From assembly GCA_002687335.1 (NCBI GenBank), contig NYZY01000069.1:1-10178 (forward strand): a stretch of DNA of 10,178 nucleotides, given 5' to 3'. The number at the start of each line of letters is the position of its first letter. The first letter of the stretch is position 1. The DNA is from Chloroflexota bacterium. GTDB taxonomy: Bacteria > Chloroflexota > Dehalococcoidia > UBA1151 > UBA1328. Under the pieces are notes generated by a model, which was given only the letters and a program-made list of their open reading frames with translations, was not told the origin of the DNA and ran no database searches. A program made the translations under genes and the position numbers. Positions 5,882-10,178 of the stretch are shown piece after piece.

Positions 5882-8353
5882 GTGCTGTTCGCTGAAGTAG
5901 CCGTTGATTTTCCTGACCAACGAGCACGTACTTTTACCTATAAAGTACCCAACGATCTTGTGCTTGTGGTTGGCGATTTAGTATGGGTCCCCTTTGGCCC
6001 TCGCACTCTTCAAGGCGTGGTATTTGAGATTAATAAGTTTGAGCCTTCAGGGCTCCAAAAAATTCGTTCAATCAATGCACGCACTGTCGGTGGTCCGTTC
6101 ATCTCACAGGATTTGATTGATGTTGCTCGTTGGGTGGCCAAATACTATCGGACAACACTTTTCGCAGCCTGTTCTTTGCTACTGCCACCTGGAGCTTCTT
6201 CCAAATTGCGTGTTTGGTTATCCCCGGGAGATTCTCGCGGTAATTTCTCAAAACAGGAGCAGCGGGCTTTCGATTACATTCGAAAGCGGAGTCGAGCTCC
6301 CAAGTCACGTGTGATTCGACTATTAGGTATGGGAGGAGTCTCAATTGTTGAGCGTATGATTCGACAGCGTTTTATTGTTGCGCAGCCTGAGTGGGAGAAA
6401 CCGCGCGTGTCGGCTGTCTTCACTAATCGAATCGAGCTGGCTGCTAGTGAATCACAGATAGATCCATTAATTGACTGGTATGCAAACACTAGGTCATACA
6501 GGCGGGCTGAATTACTTGTTTGGTTCCGGTCTGGAAAAATCGCTCAAACTAAATCTTCATTGAATAGTCTGTTTGGTGTCACTGCAGTCAAATGGGCTTT
6601 TGATCAACACCTTTTGCGAATACGAAAAATCAGAAGAGATCGCGATCCTTTAGCAAATCATTTTTTCCAACAGGCATTTCCTCATTCACCCACAGTTGCG
6701 CAAAATGAAGCGATCGAACAGATCGTAATGCAAATTCAATCAGATAAATCATTAAAGAAGTCTAATGAAAGGCGTTTTTTACTGCATGGGGTCACTGGTT
6801 CTGGAAAGACTGAGGTTTATCTGCAGTCGATTGAGGCTTGTATTGCAACTGGCAAAAGGGCCATATTTCTCGTGCCAGAGATCGCATTGACTGCACAAAC
6901 TTTAGAACGAATTGCATCTCGATTTCCTGGAAAAGTTGCATTACTGCATTCAGGGTTGACTGTAGGGCAACGTTATGACCAGTGGTGGCGTGTTAAACAC
7001 GGGGATTTCCAGATTGTGTTGGGTTCACGCGGGGCGATTTTTGCACCGGTGGACAATCTAGGACTTATAGTAATCGATGAAGAGCACGAATGGACTTACA
7101 AGCAGGGAGACCAAGCGCCTAGGTATCATGCTCGGGTGGTTGCTGAACGTCTTTCCGAACAGACAGGGGCTGTTTTAGTTTTAGGCAGTGCCACTCCTGA
7201 CGTTTCGAGTTATCGATCTGCCCGATCTGGGCGCTATCAATTACTTGAACTTCCTGATCGATTAGGCTCGCGTCTTGAGGCGCGAAGCTCAAAACTCAGT
7301 TCGTCGTTGGCGGAGACTGAAATTGTCGACATGCGGCAAGAGCGTGCCGAAGGTCACTTTGACATGCTCAGTCGTAAGTTGATTGACCGGATGCGGGATT
7401 CTTTGGCTGGAGGCGGGAAGGTAATTTTATTTCTTAATCGTCGTGGATCTGCATCTTTTATACAGTGTGTGGAATGCGGTAAGGTTCGTGAGTGTCCAAG
7501 GTGTGATACCTCGCTTACTTTTCATCGTGATTTTGATAATTCAAGTGCCTCTGGTGGGAAACTACTTTGCCACTATTGCAACTATAGAGTTAGATCTGAT
7601 TCGGTGTGCCCTGTGTGCGCAGGCAAACAGATGAGAAGGTCATCCCCTGGAACACAGATGGCTGCAGAAGCTGTTCGCGAGTGGTTTCCTCGAACTGAAG
7701 TCATACGTTGGGATTCAGATACTGCTAGAACTGCTCGAGACCATCACAGGATATTGAACGATTTTGTGCAGAGTGATTCTGGGGTTCTTATCGGGACTCA
7801 AATGGTTGCAAAGGGTCTTGATATTCCAACTGTTACGCTAGTTGGCGTAATTTCTGCTGACACTGGATTGGCTGTGCCTGATTTTCGAGCAGGAGAACGT
7901 GCCTTTCAGGTTCTTACCCAGGTAGTTGGAAGGAGTGGTAGGGGTGTATGGGATGGTAGGGGGCTTATCCAAACATTTAATCCTGAGCACTATGCCATTC
8001 AGGCAGCTGCAGACCAAGATTATGAACTGTTTTACGATATTGAACTTCGCATGAGAGCTTCTCATGCAAACCCACCTTTTACAAAAATAATCAAACTTAC
8101 CCATTCTGCCGTAGACGCGTCAAAGGCTGAATATGAGGCTAAGCGCATGTCTGAAATATTGGGGAATGCTCGGGAATCTTATGGTGAAACGGGTGTTGTG
8201 GTTATCGGTCCAACTCCCGCTTATCCTTTGAAGTTGCGCGATATGTATCGCTGGCAAATCTTGATCAAGGGCTCGCATCCTGACAGACTTCTTGAATTAG
8301 TGCCACCTGGTTCGTTATGGGTTGTGGACATCGACCCGGTCACCTTGGGTTAG
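5882..8353 (+). CDS. priA: primosomal protein N' (replication restart helicase PriA)
   Basis: Superfamily 2 DNA helicase that recognises stalled or repaired forks and starts reloading of the replicative helicase. The 823 residues are in the normal range. The N-terminal 3'-DNA-binding domain begins FAEVAVDFPDQRARTFTY. The helicase core has Walker A GVTGSGKT at 303-310, FLVPEIALTAQT at 329-340, the DEEH box at 399-402 within VIDEEHEWTYKQ, and LGSATPD at 434-440. Two zinc-binding CxxC-pair groups follow (cysteines 529, 532, 538, 541 and 563, 566, 576, 579), inserted in the helicase as is typical. The second helicase lobe has LIGTQMVAKGLDIP (636-649) and QVVGRSGRG (680-688). All eight zinc cysteines are present. 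The GTG start at 5882 has GGAG six bases upstream. A sigma-70-like promoter lies just before it. def follows after about 57 bases. Confidence 0.97.
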   Translation: MLFAEVAVDFPDQRARTFTYKVPNDLVLVVGDLVWVPFGPRTLQGVVFEINKFEPSGLQKIRSINARTVGGPFISQDLIDVARWVAKYYRTTLFAACSLLLPPGASSKLRVWLSPGDSRGNFSKQEQRAFDYIRKRSRAPKSRVIRLLGMGGVSIVERMIRQRFIVAQPEWEKPRVSAVFTNRIELAASESQIDPLIDWYANTRSYRRAELLVWFRSGKIAQTKSSLNSLFGVTAVKWAFDQHLLRIRKIRRDRDPLANHFFQQAFPHSPTVAQNEAIEQIVMQIQSDKSLKKSNERRFLLHGVTGSGKTEVYLQSIEACIATGKRAIFLVPEIALTAQTLERIASRFPGKVALLHSGLTVGQRYDQWWRVKHGDFQIVLGSRGAIFAPVDNLGLIVIDEEHEWTYKQGDQAPRYHARVVAERLSEQTGAVLVLGSATPDVSSYRSARSGRYQLLELPDRLGSRLEARSSKLSSSLAETEIVDMRQERAEGHFDMLSRKLIDRMRDSLAGGGKVILFLNRRGSASFIQCVECGKVRECPRCDTSLTFHRDFDNSSASGGKLLCHYCNYRVRSDSVCPVCAGKQMRRSSPGTQMAAEAVREWFPRTEVIRWDSDTARTARDHHRILNDFVQSDSGVLIGTQMVAKGLDIPTVTLVGVISADTGLAVPDFRAGERAFQVLTQVVGRSGRGVWDGRGLIQTFNPEHYAIQAAADQDYELFYDIELRMRASHANPPFTKIIKLTHSAVDASKAEYEAKRMSEILGNARESYGETGVVVIGPTPAYPLKLRDMYRWQILIKGSHPDRLLELVPPGSLWVVDIDPVTLG

Positions 8354-8410
8354 TCCGAACTAAGTTAATGAATACAATTCTGTTTTCTAATTTTGTTGAA
8401 AGGTGTAATT

Positions 8411-9115
8411 TTGTCACTTAGACGAATAAGGGTATTCCCCGATCCTATTCTGCGGAAGAAATGTAGGATTGTTCGTCGTGTAGATGAAAAAGTCCGTGAG
8501 TTGGCCAATGACATGATTGAAACTATGGATGCAGCTGGTGGAGTGGGACTTGCTGCAAATCAGGTGGGTGCTCTGCAGCGTGTAGTGACGTTACATTTGC
8601 CAGGGGAGGAGTCAGGAATAATTCTGGTGAATCCTGAGATCAGAGATACTCAAGGGGAAAGAGAAGTTATAGAAGGATGTCTGTCTCTGCCGGGATACGA
8701 AGGTATGGTCAAGCGATCAATGATCGTCAAGGCTAGATGGCTTGATGAGAATGGCTCAAAAATTAAAGTTACGGCTGAAAACCTATTTGCCCAGGCTCTT
8801 GAACACGAAGTGGATCACCTGAATGGGATTTTGTATGTTGATCATTTGCAGGAACATGAAAAACTAGCGGCCGCAGGAACGCATATTGCCGAAGGTCAGC
8901 CGCACATGCATGATTTAGAAGTTGAATTACACGTTGAGCATAATGATGAAGATTCCAAGCCTTCAGAATCTGATGTAGAAGTTGTTCATAGCACGATCAA
9001 ATTCAGTGATCTGTATTCCCAATCATCTGTTGATCAAATGCAATATGATCTTAGGCTTGCCGGTTATGTTCCAGATTCGCTTAAAATTCTTGAATCGGAA
9101 ACCGATTCAACATAG
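8411..9115 (+). CDS. def: peptide deformylase with acidic C-terminal extension
   Basis: Metalloenzyme that removes the N-formyl group from new proteins. From the TTG at 8411 the product has 234 residues; typical deformylases have about 160-190. The start MSLRRIRVFPDPILRKKC fits the family, and the TTG is preceded by AAAGGTG at suitable spacing. TTG codons at 8393 and 8396 would add five or six residues but have no such site. All three catalytic motifs are intact: GVGLAANQ (44-51), EGCLSL (88-93, metal ligand C90) and HEVDH (132-136, ligands H132 and H136, catalytic E133). From about residue 150 a tail of about 80 residues follows, acidic and with several histidines (THIAEGQPHMHDLEVELHVE), ending in a more ordered-looking part (FSDLYSQSSVDQMQYDLR). 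I do not recognise the tail. priA precedes it by about 57 bases; secD follows after a long gap. Confidence 0.96.
   Translation: MSLRRIRVFPDPILRKKCRIVRRVDEKVRELANDMIETMDAAGGVGLAANQVGALQRVVTLHLPGEESGIILVNPEIRDTQGEREVIEGCLSLPGYEGMVKRSMIVKARWLDENGSKIKVTAENLFAQALEHEVDHLNGILYVDHLQEHEKLAAAGTHIAEGQPHMHDLEVELHVEHNDEDSKPSESDVEVVHSTIKFSDLYSQSSVDQMQYDLRLAGYVPDSLKILESETDST
9090..9110. repeat. perfect inverted repeat at the end of def
   Basis: Arms TTGAATCGG (9090-9098) and CCGATTCAA (9102-9110) are perfectly complementary with an AAA loop. It covers the last codons of def and stops three bases before the TAG codon. No T-run follows, so it is not a classic intrinsic terminator. It could stabilise the 3' end of the transcript, act as a weak terminator or be a protein-binding site. 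The coding constraint makes such a perfect repeat notable. Confidence 0.6.
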
Positions 9116-9187
9116 TAGGTATTTCAAGATTCATATCTCTGCCAGCTACTCGATCACTTTGGCATTCAGCTGGATTGTTTATTCCGT

Positions 9188-9232
9188 CTGTTGAGTTTCG
9201 AATTTGCTCAAAATCCGAGCTTATTTCAACAG
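9188..9232. repeat. inverted repeat upstream of the secD promoter candidate
   Basis: CTGTTGA (9188-9194) and TCAACAG (9226-9232) are exact complements 31 bases apart, with a smaller GCTC/GAGC pair inside. They could form a branched hairpin in RNA reading through from def, or be a two-part operator, since they lie about 20 bases before a possible -10 box. A seven-base match at this distance can also occur by chance. Confidence 0.35.
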
Positions 9233-9251
9233 CGAATTTAGACTAATCGAG

Positions 9252-9260
9252 TGTTATACT
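9252..9260 (+). promoter_or_regulatory. possible extended -10 promoter for secD
   Basis: TGTTATACT combines the TGn extension with TATACT, five of six matches to the -10 consensus. No good -35 hexamer stands 16-18 bases upstream, which extended -10 promoters can tolerate. Transcription would start near 9267, at the foot of the following hairpin, giving secD a leader of about 195 bases. Confidence 0.35.
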
Positions 9261-9268
9261 TCGACCTT

Positions 9269-9294
9269 GCCTGAACCGCTTGGGCGGTTGAGGC
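9269..9294 (+). promoter_or_regulatory. strong hairpin at the 5' end of the secD leader
   Basis: GCCT (9269-9272) pairs with AGGC (9291-9294), and AACCGC (9274-9279) pairs with GCGGTT (9284-9289), with one G-G mismatch between the two stems and a TTGG loop. Ten base pairs over 26 bases is unlikely by chance. It lies directly after the predicted transcription start and has no T-run after it, so it is more likely a 5' stabilising or regulatory element than a terminator. Confidence 0.5.
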
Positions 9295-9421
9295 CTGATT
9301 TCAAAGTTTTCTTATCGGTGCCGATGTTGCGAGCATATCATGATGAAATTGGGGTTAAGCTGTAGTGGTATCCCAATGCAACAATGATCGGTATTGAGCG
9401 TCGTAATAAACCACATATACA

Positions 9422-9446
9422 CGCCGCCTCTGCGGCGCGTTTCGCG
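9422..9446 (+). promoter_or_regulatory. GC-rich hairpin before secD, twin of the rplS one
   Basis: CGCCGC (9422-9427) and GCGGCG (9432-9437) form a perfect six-base stem with loop CTCT, followed by CGTTTCGCG. The element ends 15 bases before the secD TTG start. It shares the GCCTCTG core and the TTTCGCG tail with the rplS leader hairpin. Attenuation or control of ribosome access are the likeliest roles; a short terminator is an alternative, though only three Ts follow. Confidence 0.5.
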
Positions 9447-9461
9447 TAAGAGTCTGAGTTA

Positions 9462-10178
9462 TTGAGTAGATTTAGAGGTTTGATCCTCATAGCAATAATG
9501 GTTATTAGTGCGAGTTTTGCACTAGCTGTTTCCGAAGTTAATATTTTCGGATTTATCCGAGGCGGTGATAGCCCGCTAGGCCTAACCCTTGGGCTGGATC
9601 TAGAAGGTGGGACTCATCTTGTCTACAAAGCCATGCCAGAGGATGGGAGAGAACCGACCAAAGATGACATGGAAGGCTTAAGAAACATAATTGACAAGCG
9701 TGTCAACGAGTTCGGAGTTAGCGAGGCTAGCGTCCAACTCCTCGGTGGAGGCATCGATTCTGTACCGGACCGGGTTCTTGTTCAGATTCCAGGTCAAACC
9801 GGTGCTGCTATTACCTTGAATTTTGATGCTGACACCGTTACCGCTGAAACGCTTCAGGCATTTTTCAGAAATGAACTTGGGCGTCCAGAGGCCGTGGTTA
9901 CTCGAAATGAAAACGGTTCTTTGGTGGTCCAGCTTGAGGATATTCAAGGCGAATCAGAAGCGGATGAATGGCGAGACGCGATCATTTCGCAATACCCGGT
10001 AGCGCTTCAAGTGGGATACGTTTTGCCACAAGCGGATCCGCTGGCAGTTGGCGAAGATGATGCGGAAGAGTCTAAGTCAGATGAAGAGACAGAGACTCTT
10101 CCAACATTAGATGAGGTCAGGGGAGCATTTGCATCGGTGGGCCGAAGTGATGTTGTAGTTGATGCTGTTGTTGGAGCA
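9462..10178 (+). CDS. secD: protein translocase subunit SecD, N-terminal part (3' end outside window)
   Basis: RND-family membrane protein that, with SecF, uses the proton gradient to help pull proteins through SecYEG. The first 239 residues are present. A short basic start (MSRFRG) leads into one membrane helix (GLILIAIMVISASFALAV, about 6-23). The SecD signature LGLDLEGGTHLVYKA lies at 43-57, and the periplasmic P1 domain includes IIDKRVNEFGVSEASVQLL (76-94) and VLVQIPG (105-111). Around 195-213 there is a very acidic stretch (GEDDAEESKSDEETET), probably a species-specific loop. The frame opens after a TAA at 9447-9449. The TTG at 9462 gives the full helix and basic N-terminus, with AAGAG about nine bases upstream; the ATG at 9498 would cut into the helix. 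A long, possibly structured leader precedes it. Whether secF follows or is fused cannot be seen. Confidence 0.95.
   Translation, partial: MSRFRGLILIAIMVISASFALAVSEVNIFGFIRGGDSPLGLTLGLDLEGGTHLVYKAMPEDGREPTKDDMEGLRNIIDKRVNEFGVSEASVQLLGGGIDSVPDRVLVQIPGQTGAAITLNFDADTVTAETLQAFFRNELGRPEAVVTRNENGSLVVQLEDIQGESEADEWRDAIISQYPVALQVGYVLPQADPLAVGEDDAEESKSDEETETLPTLDEVRGAFASVGRSDVVVDAVVGA

Larger units (their letters stand above)
9116..9461 (+). promoter_or_regulatory. 346-base gene-free region; candidate structured secD leader or small RNA
   Basis: No credible protein gene lies here. The region holds a seven-base inverted repeat (9188-9232), a possible extended -10 box (9252-9260), a strong hairpin (9269-9294), possible pairing of ATTTCA (9297-9302) with TGAAAT (9344-9349), an alternative pairing of ATTGGG (9348-9353) with CCCAAT (9372-9377), and a GC-rich hairpin (9422-9437) followed by GTTTCGCG. 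The two middle pairings share bases and exclude each other, which would suit a switch. I match it to no known riboswitch, tmRNA, SRP RNA or RNase P RNA. A leader controlling SecD synthesis or a small RNA of about 175 bases are both possible. Confidence 0.35.

Noticed and set aside
9678..9947. 89-residue minus-strand frame inside secD
   Set aside because: It is antisense to the clearly conserved SecD P1 domain.

Overview
The window looks like a stretch of bacterial chromosome carrying housekeeping genes, with no sign of mobile elements, phage, CRISPR or tRNA/rRNA genes. Base composition looks moderate and even. Two gene blocks diverge from an intergenic region at about 3553-3830. Reading leftward (minus strand) is a strongly reduced division-and-cell-wall (dcw) cluster: mraZ, rsmH, a possible 53-codon small ORF, ftsA, and ftsZ cut by the left edge. 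Reading rightward (plus strand) are a mogA/moaB-type molybdopterin gene, trmD, rplS, priA, def, and secD cut by the right edge.

The organism cannot be named with certainty. In most bacteria the dcw cluster has ftsL, ftsI, murE, murF, mraY, murD, ftsW, murG, murC and ftsQ between rsmH and ftsA. Here only about 170 bases separate the two genes. Such a collapsed cluster fits lineages that lack peptidoglycan or have moved these genes; Dehalococcoidia and related SAR202-type Chloroflexota are my best guess (inference, modest confidence). Five of the ten recognised genes are best started at GTG or TTG, and Shine-Dalgarno sites range from clear (ftsA, ftsZ, priA, def) to absent (mogA, trmD, mraZ).

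Left block: MraZ is a DNA-binding regulator of the cluster, RsmH methylates 16S rRNA, and FtsA tethers FtsZ filaments to the membrane for division. mraZ and rsmH overlap by four bases. The possible small ORF overlaps the rsmH stop by four bases and ends at the ftsA ribosome binding site, so the whole left block is likely one transcript.

Right block: these genes serve translation and its products (TrmD tRNA m1G37 methylation, ribosomal protein L19, peptide deformylase), replication restart (PriA), cofactor synthesis (MogA/MoaB type) and protein export (SecD). Gaps of about 140-170 bases before trmD, rplS and priA, and 346 bases before secD, suggest several internal promoters. A good sigma-70-like promoter is visible before priA.

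Most interesting: two related GC-rich hairpins, each followed by TTTCGCG, lie at nearly the same distance (16 and 15 bases) before the rplS and secD starts. The secD leader holds further inverted repeats. Def carries an unusual acidic, histidine-containing C-terminal extension of about 80 residues. The small ORF between rsmH and ftsA occupies the place of the missing ftsL-to-ftsQ genes.
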